Below, one piece after another: positions 43,817 through 53,710 of a stretch of DNA of 64,000 nucleotides; within the stretch, counting starts at the first letter, position 1, and each line of letters begins with the position of its first letter. Made by a program: the position numbers and the translations under genes. The notes below the pieces were generated by a model. It worked only from the letters and a program-made list of their open reading frames with translations. It was not told the origin of the DNA and did not search any database. Origin of the DNA: Fundidesulfovibrio terrae (GTDB lineage Bacteria; Desulfobacterota; Desulfovibrionia; Desulfovibrionales; Desulfovibrionaceae); contig NZ_JAKZFS010000007.1 in the NCBI RefSeq assembly GCF_022808915.1, positions 60,938 to 124,937 on the forward strand, read 5' to 3'.

Positions 43817-44197
43817 TTATCCTTCAAGCAGATGGAGGATTTTGGACGCCATGTCCCCCATATCAAGCACGGGTTTGAAGAAGACCAGGCTGTCGTCGAG
43901 TCCGGCGGCCTTGAGCTCTTCGGAGAGGCTGAATTTGGTCGATCCGGTGTGGATGAGGAACTTCATACCGGGATGGCGCTTGGCCAGCTCCAGGATGAGC
44001 GCGGCTCCGTCCATTCCGGGCAGGCGCAGGTCCACGACAGCCAGGTGCGCGGGCTGGCTTCCGGCGGACTCCAGAGCCTGTTCCGCCGATTCGGCTGTGC
44101 GCACGATGAATCCCTCGTCTTCCAGGTAGGCCGCGAGGCTCAACCGGACCGGGGTCTCGTCGTCCACAACCAAGATTTCGGTCTGATCTTTCTGCAT
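43817..44197 (-). CDS. Single-domain response regulator
   Basis: A 126-residue receiver-only protein. It has VVDDE acid residues, phospho-Asp in VVDLRLPGMDG, the conserved Thr in HTGST and a Lys in FFKPVLD. It has no output domain, so it acts as a CheY/Spo0F-like phospho-shuttle, likely with the downstream REC-PAS-GGDEF-EAL gene. The start is ambiguous: ATG at 44197 gives the usual receiver length, but a GTG at 44245 would add 16 residues; neither has a strong Shine-Dalgarno. Confidence 0.85.
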   Translation of the reverse strand: MQKDQTEILVVDDETPVRLSLAAYLEDEGFIVRTAESAEQALESAGSQPAHLAVVDLRLPGMDGAALILELAKRHPGMKFLIHTGSTKFSLSEELKAAGLDDSLVFFKPVLDMGDMASKILHLLEG

Positions 44198-44410
44198 AAA
44201 TTGGCTGGCTTCGGTCGAGCGATACGTTTCAAACGGTCGCGACACGGCGAATTTTCAACCTTCTTACCCAATTTTTCACACCAGGCCAAGGGATTTCCCA
44301 TCCCGGACGGAGAAGGTCGGAAATTATCTCGAGGATCGGGCAGGAGGCACGCCCGGGGATCGTGACGGAAAAATGACGGCCAGGGAGAGCCGCCCGCTAT
44401 CGGGAGCGAC

Positions 44411-44434
44411 AAAGCCGCCGGGTGGTCCCGGCGG
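44411..44434 (-). terminator. Minus-strand terminator after the YbjQ-like gene
   Basis: A perfect 9-bp stem (GCCGCCGGG/CCCGGCGGC) around a 4-nt loop, with TTT on the minus-strand exit side. It separates the YbjQ-like gene from the receiver gene. Confidence 0.65.
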
Positions 44435-44478
44435 CCGTCGAATTCGTGTCGCGACGAGCAAGCGGCGCGGCCCGGAGG

Positions 44479-44850
44479 CTAATGCGTGAGAGAACGCCTG
44501 CCAGCCTTGGTTCCGGGCTTCTCCAGGATCACGGCGGTGCCGTAGCAGGAGAAGAACTTGGAACCGTCCGGATGGAAGGCCACGGACTCCTGGTAGCCGA
44601 TGATGGCGTCGCCGCCGATTTCCATGGCCGAGGCGGCCAGGGTCAAAAGGGCGCATTCGGCGTCGTAGCCGCGACCGTGCACCAGGCCGAGCACCTTCTT
44701 GATGGGCCTGCCCTTCATGACAGGAGTGGTCACCACGGGCAGCTTTCCGGAATAGAACATGTCCTTGGCGTGCTGGAGGCGCTGGCCACGCTTGACCTCT
44801 TCGTTGGGGTCCTTGGGCTGGCGCGCTGCGCCGGTGAACAATGAAAGCAT
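44479..44850 (-). CDS. YbjQ-like small protein
   Basis: A 123-residue cytosolic protein. The central part (about 45-110; VLGLVHGRGYDAECALLTLAA, then IGGDAIIGYQ and a GTAVILEK strand) resembles the YbjQ/heavy-metal-binding-domain fold, with the alternating helix and GADAVVG-type strand. The assignment is by pattern only. An AAGGAGG site precedes the ATG. It is monocistronic: its own promoter region lies in 44851-45011 and a terminator lies behind it. Function unknown. Confidence 0.6.
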   Translation of the reverse strand: MLSLFTGAARQPKDPNEEVKRGQRLQHAKDMFYSGKLPVVTTPVMKGRPIKKVLGLVHGRGYDAECALLTLAASAMEIGGDAIIGYQESVAFHPDGSKFFSCYGTAVILEKPGTKAGRRSLTH

Positions 44851-45011
44851 GGCTCCTCCTTATGGTATCCGGTGGTGTCCGGCTGGGCCGGTGGGCGGGA
44901 TACTGTTGCCGCGTTGACCTTAGCAAGCACCCTGCCATGTGCGACATATCAAACGATATCTTGGTATTAGATACTTTTCCGCCACCTCCGGTTACAGGCT
45001 TTCGGCGTCAA

Positions 45012-45047
45012 AAAAGCCCGGCGGCGCATGCGCGCCGCCGGGCTTTT
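45012..45047 (-). terminator. Terminator for the hypCDE operon
   Basis: A perfect 12-bp stem GCCCGGCGGCGC with its complement, ATGC loop, with A-runs and T-runs on opposite sides. It lies 30 bases after the hypE stop in the minus-strand direction. Confidence 0.88.
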
Positions 45048-45076
45048 GGCGTTCTGGCGTACGGCCGGGCCGAAGC

Positions 45077-46081
45077 CTAGCAGATCCGGGGCAGCTGCTC
45101 CCCTTCGAGCATGCCGAGCAAACGGTGTCCGCCCAGGCCCGTGCGCAGCACCACCTTGCCCGGGTTCTCCTGCGTGACCCGCCCGATCACCCGGGCGTCG
45201 CGGCCCAGGGGGTCGCGGCGCATGATGGTCAGGGCCTTGGCCGCGTGTTTTTCCGGCAGCACGCAGATGATCTTGCCCTCGTTGGCCAGGTAGAGCGGAT
45301 CGAGCCCCAGTATCTCGCAGCCCGAGGCCACCACCGGCTTCACCGGAATGGCTTCTTCCTCCAGGGCGATCCCAACGCCCGACTGCTGGGCGATCTCGTT
45401 GATGGTGGTAGCCAGGCCGCCGCGCGTGGGGTCACGCAGGACGTGCACGGAGGGGAGGCCCTTGATGAGTTTCAGCGTCAAATGGTTGAGCGAGGCGCAG
45501 TCGCTCTGCACAGGCGCCTCGAAGGAGAGCCCCTGGCGGTGGGAGAGCACCGTCAGGCCGTGGTCGCCCAGGCTCCCGGACACGATGACTGCGTCGCCGG
45601 GTTTGGCCCGGTGTCCGCTGGGGGCCGTTTTGGCCACCACCTCGCCGATACCGGTGGTGTTGATGAAGATCTTGTCCGCGGCCCCGCGCGGCACAACCTT
45701 GGTGTCGCCCGCCACCACCTTCACCCCGGCCTTCCTGGCTGCCAGCCCCATGGAGGCCACGATGCGCTCCAGGTCGTCCATGTCGAAGCCTTCCTCCAGG
45801 ATGAACCCGCAGGTGAGGTAGAGCGGCCGGGCCCCGAGCATGGCTACGTCGTTGACCGTGCCGTGCACGGCCAAAGCGCCGATGTCGCCGCCGGGGAAGA
45901 AGATGGGGTCCACGGTGAAGCTGTCGGTGCTCACGGCCAGGGGGCCCTTGGGCCGGATGAGCGCCGCGTCGTCCATGCGTTCGAGGATGGAATTGCCCAG
46001 GTGGCGGAAGAACACGTCGGCCACCAGGCGGTGCGAGGCCAGGCCGCCGCTGCCCTGGTCCAGAAGGAGCTTGTTGCCCAT
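45077..46081 (-). CDS. hypE: Hydrogenase maturation protein HypE
   Basis: A 334-residue AIRS-family protein that dehydrates its C-terminal thiocarboxamide to the thiocyanate that becomes the CN ligands of [NiFe]-hydrogenase. The modified C-terminal Cys is present as the last residue (PRIC). Also visible: LDQGSGGLASHRLV, DSFTVDPIFFPGGDIG, HGTVNDVAMLGA and LRDPTRGGLATT. It starts at MGNKLLL, 17 bases after hypD. No hydrogenase structural genes or hypF/hypA/hypB are in the window. Confidence 0.95.
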   Translation of the reverse strand: MGNKLLLDQGSGGLASHRLVADVFFRHLGNSILERMDDAALIRPKGPLAVSTDSFTVDPIFFPGGDIGALAVHGTVNDVAMLGARPLYLTCGFILEEGFDMDDLERIVASMGLAARKAGVKVVAGDTKVVPRGAADKIFINTTGIGEVVAKTAPSGHRAKPGDAVIVSGSLGDHGLTVLSHRQGLSFEAPVQSDCASLNHLTLKLIKGLPSVHVLRDPTRGGLATTINEIAQQSGVGIALEEEAIPVKPVVASGCEILGLDPLYLANEGKIICVLPEKHAAKALTIMRRDPLGRDARVIGRVTQENPGKVVLRTGLGGHRLLGMLEGEQLPRIC

Positions 46082-46098
46082 GTCGGTTCCTGACGCCC

Positions 46099-47196
46099 CT
46101 ATGCGAGGTCGAGTTGGTATTTGTGGTACGCGGCGCAGCTGCCCTCGGTGGAGACCATGCACGGCCCCACCGGAGTGGCCGGGGTGCATGCCTTGGCGAA
46201 GAGCGGGCATTTGTTGGGGGGCATGATGCCCTTAAGCACCTCGCCGCAGCGGCAGCCGGGCAGAGGCTTGGATTCCTTGAGGGTCACGCCCAGCGCCTCG
46301 AAGGCGTCGAAGGCCTTGTAGGCGTCGCTCATGACCAGCCCGCTGCCGGGGATCATGCCGATGCCGCGCCACAGCGCGTCGCCGGGGGTGTAGACCTCAT
46401 AGAGGATGGCCCGGGCCTTGGGGTTGCCGCCGTCGGCCACCACGCGCTTGTAGTTGTTGACCACCATGGGCTTTCCCTGGCGCTTCATCTCGGCCATGAG
46501 CAGGATGGCCTGGAGCAGGTCCAGGGGTTCGAAACCGGCCACCACTGAGGGGATGCCGTACTTCTCGGCCAGGGGGCGGTAGGGTTCCAGGCCGATCATG
46601 GCGGAGACGTGGCCCGGGAGCATGAAGCCCTCCACGGCCATGTCCGGATCCGAGAGCAGCGCGTCCAGGGCGGGGGGCACCAGCTTGTGGAAGGGCATCA
46701 CGAAGAAATTCCCGAGGCCCCGCTCCTTGGCCTGGCGCACCGTGGCGGCCACGGTGGGGGCGGTGGTCTCGAAGCCGATGCCCAGGAACACGACCTTGTC
46801 GCCGGGGTTCGCCTCGGCCACAGCCAGGGCGTCGAAGGGGGAGTACACCACCTCAACGCGCGCGCCTTCGGCCTGGGCCTTCTTGAGGCTCGCGCCGCCG
46901 GGGCCGGGGACGCGCATGAGGTCGCCGAAGGTGGCGATGATCACGTCGGAGCGCCCGGCCAGCTCCAGGTATGCGGCCACCTCGGATTCATGGGTGACGC
47001 AGACCGGGCAGCCCGGACCGGTCAGGTGGACCACCGACTTCGGCAAAAGCGAGTGCACGCCGCTGCGGAACAGGGCCACGGTGTGGGTGCCGCAGACTTC
47101 CATGAAGCGCAGGCTCTGGCCCTGCATGGCCTCCTCGATCTTGGCGAGCACGTCCTTGCACAGCTTGGGATCGCGAAGGGCTTCAAATGAGTTCAA
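46099..47196 (-). CDS. hypD: Hydrogenase maturation protein HypD
   Basis: A 365-residue [4Fe-4S] protein that with HypC forms the Fe(CN)2CO scaffold. Visible: the FMEVCGTHT motif with its active Cys, GPGCPVCVT, PGHVSAMIG, and a C-terminal Cys set (CRCGEVLKG, NKCPLF, GPCMVSTEGSCAAYH). There is no ATG in a sensible place, so I choose TTG at 47196, which overlaps hypC by 14 bases. Homologues begin at about the same position relative to the RDPKLC segment. The longer frame into hypC is rejected. Confidence 0.93.
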   Translation of the reverse strand: MNSFEALRDPKLCKDVLAKIEEAMQGQSLRFMEVCGTHTVALFRSGVHSLLPKSVVHLTGPGCPVCVTHESEVAAYLELAGRSDVIIATFGDLMRVPGPGGASLKKAQAEGARVEVVYSPFDALAVAEANPGDKVVFLGIGFETTAPTVAATVRQAKERGLGNFFVMPFHKLVPPALDALLSDPDMAVEGFMLPGHVSAMIGLEPYRPLAEKYGIPSVVAGFEPLDLLQAILLMAEMKRQGKPMVVNNYKRVVADGGNPKARAILYEVYTPGDALWRGIGMIPGSGLVMSDAYKAFDAFEALGVTLKESKPLPGCRCGEVLKGIMPPNKCPLFAKACTPATPVGPCMVSTEGSCAAYHKYQLDLA

Positions 47197-47410
47197 GGTT
47201 CCACCCTTCCTGGAAAATCTTGATGGTCTCCATGGCCTCCTCGCGGTTGAGGATGCGGATGGCGAACCCGGCATGGATGATGACGAACTCGCCCACCTGG
47301 GGCTTGTCCGCGATGAGGTCCAGGCGGATTTGTTTGCGCACGCCGCCGATTTCGACATCGGCCACGTCCCCCTCGACGTGTTTGACTTCCATGGGAACGG
47401 CTAGGCACAT
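47183..47410 (-). CDS. hypC: Hydrogenase maturation chaperone HypC
   Basis: 75 residues with the diagnostic N-terminus MCLAVP, where Cys2 binds the Fe complex, then VADVEIGGVRKQIRLDLI and VGEFVIIHAGFAIRI. It shuttles the Fe(CN)2CO unit from HypD to the hydrogenase large subunit. GGAGG precedes the ATG. It is the first gene of the hypCDE operon; the divergent gap 47411-47603 holds its promoter. Confidence 0.95.
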   Translation of the reverse strand: MCLAVPMEVKHVEGDVADVEIGGVRKQIRLDLIADKPQVGEFVIIHAGFAIRILNREEAMETIKIFQEGWNLELI

Positions 47411-47603
47411 GACGGTGTCCTCCAGTAAGGAACCGCGCCGGTCGGAATTCCAGCCCGGTAAGAATTTTGGGAATATGGGGGGTAACACCGGTCAAGTCAA
47501 GGCTCGCCCGGCCCCGGGTGGACGGCGCTGGACCGGCGTGGGGCGCGGCGGCTTGCAAAACGCCCTGAAGCGTGCAATGGGCCTAACTCAGACAATAAAA
47601 TAA

Positions 47604-48461
47604 ATGGCCCTTTGGGGTCCGGACATACTTCGAATGCAAGACAATTCCCCGGAAAGCCTGGTCGCCCAGGCGCGCAAAAACCTTCTCAACATCGTCTCCG
47701 TGCTCAAGGACGGCAACGTCGACAGCGCCATCAAGGTGGTCGTTTTCGGCCTCGGGGCCTACATCAAATACGGCAACATCCTCATCAAGCAGGAAAAAAA
47801 GGAATTCCAAGAGCTTCTGACAAAAGCCGTCCACCTGCTCAGCCTGGACCCCCTGGTCAAGGAGGCCAGCAAGACCCCGCTGGACTACGTGCCAAGGAAG
47901 GAAACGGAACTCTTGGCCAGACTGCGGGCCCTGCCCGACCTCATCCAGGCCAATCAGGCCAGGAGGGAAGGCCAGGAAGCCGAAGCCCGCATGCAGGCCA
48001 AGGGCGAACGCATGGAAAAAGGCCGCCAGCTCCTGATGCAAAAGTACTTCGACGGGGCGCTCCAGCTCTTCAAGCGCCTGTGCGACGACTTTCCCGACGA
48101 TGCGGAGCTTCGCGCGGAGATCGGCAAGGTGCTCTTCGACATCAACCACATCGAATGCATCACCTTCCTGGAACAAGCCGTGGCCCTCGACCCCAAGGAT
48201 CACAAGAGCCTGGCCATGATGGGCGTGGCCTTCCGCAAGATCAAGAAGTTCGACCAGGCCGAAAGGGCGTATTTGAACGCCTTGGCCGTGGACAAGGACA
48301 ACGTCAACTACCTCTTCAACCTGTCCCGGGTCTACATCGACTCGGGAAACTGGCTCAAGGCCCAGGAGACGCTGCGCCGGGTGCTTACGATCGACCCCTC
48401 CCTGGAACCGGCCAAGAAAGGCCTGGACTTCGCCACCAGGCATTGCAGGGATCTCATCTGA
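47604..48461 (+). CDS. TPR-repeat protein, paralogue A
   Basis: 285 residues, cytosolic, all-helical. An N-terminal helical region (about 15-130) is followed by roughly four tetratricopeptide repeats (about 135-275; YFDGALQLFKRLCDDFPDD, AEIGKVLFDINH, FDQAERAYLNALAVDKDN, WLKAQETLRRVLTIDPS). It shares length and layout with 51317-52129, so the two are paralogues. No function is assigned. Its stop overlaps the HD gene start by one base. An alternative start is the ATG at 47634; neither has a clear Shine-Dalgarno. Confidence 0.8.
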   Translation: MALWGPDILRMQDNSPESLVAQARKNLLNIVSVLKDGNVDSAIKVVVFGLGAYIKYGNILIKQEKKEFQELLTKAVHLLSLDPLVKEASKTPLDYVPRKETELLARLRALPDLIQANQARREGQEAEARMQAKGERMEKGRQLLMQKYFDGALQLFKRLCDDFPDDAELRAEIGKVLFDINHIECITFLEQAVALDPKDHKSLAMMGVAFRKIKKFDQAERAYLNALAVDKDNVNYLFNLSRVYIDSGNWLKAQETLRRVLTIDPSLEPAKKGLDFATRHCRDLI

Positions 48462-49108
48462 TGCCCGCGCGCCCCACTGCGTCCCCGCTCTGGAACGCGC
48501 TCATCAAGCTCCCGCCGCCGAGGCTCCCGAGCCCCAGGACCCTGCCCCCGGCCCCTTCGGACCGGGAGTGCCTCCAGTGCTGGGACGACTACGACATGTT
48601 GCCGCACATCCGCCAGCACAGCCTGTCCGTGGCCCGCGTGGCCACCTGCCTGGCTCTGGCCGCCCAGGCGGCGGGCCTGGACGTGGACGTGCAGCTCGTG
48701 CGCGCCTCGGCCCTGCTCCACGACATCGCCAAGACCTACACCATCCGCCACGGCGGCAACCACAGCCAGCTCGGCGGAGCCTGGATGCAGGAACGCTTCG
48801 GCAACCCCCTGCTGGCAATGGGCATCGTGCACCATGTCCACTGGCCCTGGGCCGTGGACGTTCGCGCCTACTTCCTCCCCATGGCCATCATCTACGGCGA
48901 CAAGCGGGTTATGCACGACGGCGTCGTCCCTCTTGACGAACGCTTCGTCGATCTCTACTCCCGCTACGGCACGACCCAATACATCCGCGACAGACTCGCG
49001 GAATCCAGACACCAGGCCGAGACCATCGAGACGGCCCTCAGCCAAACCCTTGGGATGAACGTCCATGAAGATCCTTTTGATTGCGGGCGGCTGGTCGAGC
49101 GAGCGTGA
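48461..49108 (+). CDS. HD-domain phosphohydrolase
   Basis: A 215-residue metal-dependent HD protein. [13 protein letters not shown] holds the first His, ALLHDIAKT the HD pair, and [10 protein letters not shown] plus VHHVHWPW later metal-site residues. HD proteins of this size act on nucleotides or as 2',3'-cyclic phosphatases; the substrate is unknown. It is coupled to the upstream TPR gene (TGATG) and overlaps ddl by 44 bases, so the three are probably cotranscribed. Confidence 0.82.
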   Translation: MPARPTASPLWNALIKLPPPRLPSPRTLPPAPSDRECLQCWDDYDMLPHIRQHSLSVARVATCLALAAQAAGLDVDVQLVRASALLHDIAKTYTIRHGGNHSQLGGAWMQERFGNPLLAMGIVHHVHWPWAVDVRAYFLPMAIIYGDKRVMHDGVVPLDERFVDLYSRYGTTQYIRDRLAESRHQAETIETALSQTLGMNVHEDPFDCGRLVERA

Positions 49109-49964
49109 AGTCTCCCTTTCGGGCGCGCTCCAGATCAGAGGCGCGCTTGAGAGCCTCGGGCACTCCGTCACTCCCCTTGACCCCCTCAGCCAGTTCGACT
49201 CCATCATGGACGCGGCCCGCGCCCATGATTTCGCCTTCCTGAACCTGCACGGCTCCCCCGGCGAGGACGGGCTCATCCAGGCCCTGCTGCACGCCGCGGG
49301 CTGCCCCTATCAGGGCAGCGGCCCCGAGGCGTCCTTCCTGGCCCTCAACAAGGCCGCGTCCAAGCAGATATTCCGCAGCGCGGGGCTGGTCACGGCCGAC
49401 TGGGAACTCCTGGTGGCCAAGCCCGGCCCCGAGTGGCGCCCGTCCTTCGGGGTCCCGGCCTTCTTCAAGCCCAACACCGGCGGGTCGAGCGTGGGCATGA
49501 GCCTCGTCCGCGACGAAGCGGAGCTCCCCCGCGCCCTGGAAGCCGCTTTCGCCGAGGGCCGCGAGGTGCTGGCCGAACCGGCCCTGGACGGGCTCGAAGT
49601 CACCTGCGCGGTGCTTGGCCATGAAGCCCTGCCCCCCATCCTCATCAAGCCCAAGGCCGGAGTCTTCTTCGACTACCAGAGCAAGTACGTGCAGGACGCC
49701 GCCGAGGAGATCTGCCCCGCCCCCCTGCCCGAGGACGTTCTGGGCAAGGTCCGCCGGGCAGCCCTGAAGGCCCACCAGGTGCTGGGCCTGTCCGGCTACA
49801 GCCGCAGCGACTTCATCCTCACGGGCGACACGCCGGTGCTTCTGGAAGTGAACACCCTGCCCGGCATGACCGCCACGAGCCTGCTTCCCAAGGCGGCCGC
49901 CGCCGTGGGGCTGGACTTCCCGGCGCTCATCGCCCGGCTCATCGAGCTGGGACTGACCGCCTGA
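49065..49964 (+). CDS. ddl: D-alanine--D-alanine ligase
   Basis: A 299-residue ATP-grasp enzyme forming the D-Ala-D-Ala end of peptidoglycan precursors. Visible: the N-terminal [11 protein letters not shown] loop, [24 protein letters not shown], the [13 protein letters not shown] omega loop and the metal site [10 protein letters not shown] followed by [15 protein letters not shown]. It is slightly short but complete. It sits away from the mur/fts cluster, in a run of unrelated genes. Confidence 0.93.
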   Translation: MKILLIAGGWSSEREVSLSGALQIRGALESLGHSVTPLDPLSQFDSIMDAARAHDFAFLNLHGSPGEDGLIQALLHAAGCPYQGSGPEASFLALNKAASKQIFRSAGLVTADWELLVAKPGPEWRPSFGVPAFFKPNTGGSSVGMSLVRDEAELPRALEAAFAEGREVLAEPALDGLEVTCAVLGHEALPPILIKPKAGVFFDYQSKYVQDAAEEICPAPLPEDVLGKVRRAALKAHQVLGLSGYSRSDFILTGDTPVLLEVNTLPGMTATSLLPKAAAAVGLDFPALIARLIELGLTA

Positions 49965-50099
49965 CGATGCGGCGCGGGGACGGACCGCCCGCCCGGGCCT
50001 TCCCCGGATGCGCTGTGAGCCGCGCGCACCGGCGTACCGCGGCCCATTTCCCGAAGACCGCAAACCGCATTCCGTGCTGGACGAACAGGGGTCCGGCAT

Positions 50100-50105
50100 T
50101 ATATA
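50100..50105 (+). promoter_or_regulatory. Candidate -10 box upstream of carA
   Basis: TATATA lies 60 bases ahead of the carA start in otherwise GC-rich DNA. A -35 is not clear (CTGGAC at 17 bases is the best candidate). No PyrR or other attenuator is evident. Confidence 0.3.
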
Positions 50106-50164
50106 GAGCCAACCCGGCTTAAGGCCCGCCATTTCATGCCGCGTACGCGGCGTCTGGAGCATCA

Positions 50165-51295
<1,131 letters not shown>

Positions 51296-51316
51296 ACTTC
51301 AGACTGGAGGTGGTGG

Positions 51317-52129
51317 ATGTCCGCAGAACTCACCAAGGCCAGGAACCAGATCACCCAGGTGAACACGTTCCTCAAGCAGGCCAAGCCGCTCCCGGCGGTG
51401 ACGGCCCTGCACGAGGCGGTTCTGGCCATGCTCAAGGCCCAGCTCATGAAGGCCGAGCGGGACGAGTTCTGCAAGCTCATCGAGCAGGCAGTCTACCAGC
51501 TCAACAACAGCAAGGAGCTCCGGCAGCTCTACCCGCTGGTCCTCCCCTACACGGCCGGGGAGGAAAAGGAGCTGCTGGAGCGTCTGCGCGAACTCTTGCG
51601 CGAACTCCAGACCAACACCGTGGACCTAGCCCAGGCCCAGATCGAGGTGCGCCAGAAGCGCCGGGCCGAGGGGCTGAGAATCGGCAAGCAGCAGTTGGAC
51701 AACAAGGAATTCGATCCAGCCCGCAAGACGCTGGGCGGGCTGGTGAAGGAATTCCCCAACGACGCCCCTCTTCGGGCCGAGGTGGCCGAATTGTTCATCC
51801 AGGCGGAACTCTTCGAGGACGCCTTCAAGTACCTGGACGAAGCTCTCGGACTCTCCCCGGACCAGCTGCACCTGTACAACCGCATCGGCATCGTGCTCAG
51901 AAAGCTCGGCCAGTTCGACGTGGGCGAGAAGTACTTCATGCGGGCCGTCAACTACGCCAAGAACGACCCCAACCTCTATTTCAACCTGGGCCGGCTCTAC
52001 ATCGACTGGGAAAAGTTCGATAAGGTGGAACGGGCCGCCAAGCTGGCCCTCAAGCTCAATCCTGAATTTCAGGAAGCCCAGAAGATGCTCTGCTTCGCCA
52101 TCAAGAAGCAGGGCAAGAAGGTGGATTGA
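51317..52129 (+). CDS. TPR-repeat protein, paralogue B
   Basis: 270 residues with the same organisation as 47604-48461: an N-terminal helical region, a charged linker ending ARK-type, and about four TPRs (FDPARKTLGGLVKEFPND, FEDAFKYLDEALGLSPDQ, FDVGEKYFMRAVNYAKND, FDKVERAAKLALKLNPEF). GGAGG is close to the ATG. Its stop overlaps the TTG start of the flavoprotein gene (TTGA). Function unknown; retention of two copies within 4 kb suggests related scaffolding roles. Confidence 0.8.
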   Translation: MSAELTKARNQITQVNTFLKQAKPLPAVTALHEAVLAMLKAQLMKAERDEFCKLIEQAVYQLNNSKELRQLYPLVLPYTAGEEKELLERLRELLRELQTNTVDLAQAQIEVRQKRRAEGLRIGKQQLDNKEFDPARKTLGGLVKEFPNDAPLRAEVAELFIQAELFEDAFKYLDEALGLSPDQLHLYNRIGIVLRKLGQFDVGEKYFMRAVNYAKNDPNLYFNLGRLYIDWEKFDKVERAAKLALKLNPEFQEAQKMLCFAIKKQGKKVD

Positions 52130-53610
52130 CCGCCGCCGTCACGTCCTCCATCGAGGCCGACGTTCTGATCCTCGGCGCAGGCCTGGCCGGACTGCGGGCC
52201 GCCCTCTCCTGCCTGGAGGCATCTCCATCCTTGCGCCTGGCCGTGGCCAGCCCGTCGTCCGGGCCGTCCGGCTCCTCCTTCGCCAACGTCAACGACGCCC
52301 TGGGCATGCACGCCTGCCTCACGGACCAGGACCGCGAGGACTACGTGCGCGAAGTTTTGGCCCTCAATCGGGGAGCATGGCTCTCCCCGGAGCTTCTGGC
52401 TGTCCAGGCCGAGGAGTCCGAGGCGCGCCTGCGCGACCTCATGGCCCTGGGCGTGCCCTTCACCCGCGACGCATCGGGGAAGCCCCTGGCGCACTCCTCC
52501 TGTTTCTCTCCCGGCTCCCGCCGGGCCTTCGTGTTCACCGGCCTGTCCAAGGCTTACGAATGTTTCACCACGCGACTGAGGGCGCTCGGCTGCCGCTTCC
52601 TGCACGGATTCCAGGCCGCGTCCGTCCTGAGCGATCCTGCGCGCGGCGCGCTCCTGATGCCCTGCGGCGCAGTCGAGTCGGGCCACGCATCCGCCCGGGC
52701 AGAGTGCGGCGGCCCACCACGCCCGGGCCAGCACGGGCCAATCCTCGTGCGCGCCAGGGCCGTGGTCGCCGCCATGGGCGGACCGGCCCGGCTTTTCGCC
52801 CACTCCATGGCCGGCCCGAACCCCGGCTTCGGCCAGGGCGTACTCGCGCGCACGGGCGCGCGCATGGCCAACCTGGGGTTCCTCCAATACATGTGGGGGA
52901 CGCTTCCCGGAAAAACCTTCTGGCAGCCGGGAGTACTCGGCGCGGGCGGCTACCATCTGGCGAGTCCCGGCAGCCCGGAGAATCCACCCGTGCCCCCCGT
53001 TCCGGTTGAGGAACTGATCCCAGGGATTGGAGAACTGAGCGCCCGGCGCGCGGGACACTGCCCCTACGGCTACTCCCTGGAGGATTCGGCCATCGATCTG
53101 GCCCTGGCCGAGGGACTGGACAGCGCAGGCGTCGCCACCCTGCTCGCACCCGACGGTACGCCCCTGCGCGTGGCACCCATGGCCCACGCCAGCAACGGCG
53201 GGGCCGTCATCGACGAGCACGGCCAGACGAGCGTTCCGGGAATTCTGGCCTGCGGCGAATGCGCCACAGGCATGCACGGCGCCAACCGTGTGGGAGGGGG
53301 GATGGTGCTGGCCACGCAGGTGTTCGGGCACAGAGCCGGGGTCCGCGCCGCCCTGATCGCGGAAAATTCCTGCACAGAGGATTCGGGGACGGCCCGATGC
53401 GCGGAACTGCCCGCCGACGAGGACGAACGGCGCGAAGGGCTGGACTGGCTGGCGAGAGGGCTTTCGCGCTACGCCGCGCTCGGCGGCAGACCCGGCCATG
53501 CGGCTTTCACCGCCCAGGTCCGGCGGCAACTGGAGCAGGCTCGCGACTGGCGGGTGTCCCTCTCCCTGGAGACCGGCCTGGGCATTCTTTCGAATCTCCC
53601 CGTCGCGTGA
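52126..53610 (+). CDS. FAD-dependent oxidoreductase, NadB/SdhA-like
   Basis: A 494-residue flavoprotein of the fumarate reductase/L-aspartate oxidase group. An N-terminal dinucleotide-binding motif (DVLILGAGLAGLRAAL), a capping domain, and the C-terminal flavin motif GILACGECATGMHGANRVGGGMVLATQVFGHRAG. It resembles NadB but is shorter, and the usual substrate-loop (HPT/RGEGG-type) sequences are not obvious, so the substrate is uncertain. No nadA or nadC is adjacent. The start is TTG at 52126, overlapping the TPR stop by 4 bases. Confidence 0.75.
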   Translation: MTAAVTSSIEADVLILGAGLAGLRAALSCLEASPSLRLAVASPSSGPSGSSFANVNDALGMHACLTDQDREDYVREVLALNRGAWLSPELLAVQAEESEARLRDLMALGVPFTRDASGKPLAHSSCFSPGSRRAFVFTGLSKAYECFTTRLRALGCRFLHGFQAASVLSDPARGALLMPCGAVESGHASARAECGGPPRPGQHGPILVRARAVVAAMGGPARLFAHSMAGPNPGFGQGVLARTGARMANLGFLQYMWGTLPGKTFWQPGVLGAGGYHLASPGSPENPPVPPVPVEELIPGIGELSARRAGHCPYGYSLEDSAIDLALAEGLDSAGVATLLAPDGTPLRVAPMAHASNGGAVIDEHGQTSVPGILACGECATGMHGANRVGGGMVLATQVFGHRAGVRAALIAENSCTEDSGTARCAELPADEDERREGLDWLARGLSRYAALGGRPGHAAFTAQVRRQLEQARDWRVSLSLETGLGILSNLPVA

Positions 53611-53710
53611 CGATGCCCCCCTTGTCCGGACAGCTCTACCAGATTGACTTCTGAACGGCCTCCAACGTACACGACGGCGAGTAAAACTCCCTCACCGAAA
53701 CGGTAATCCA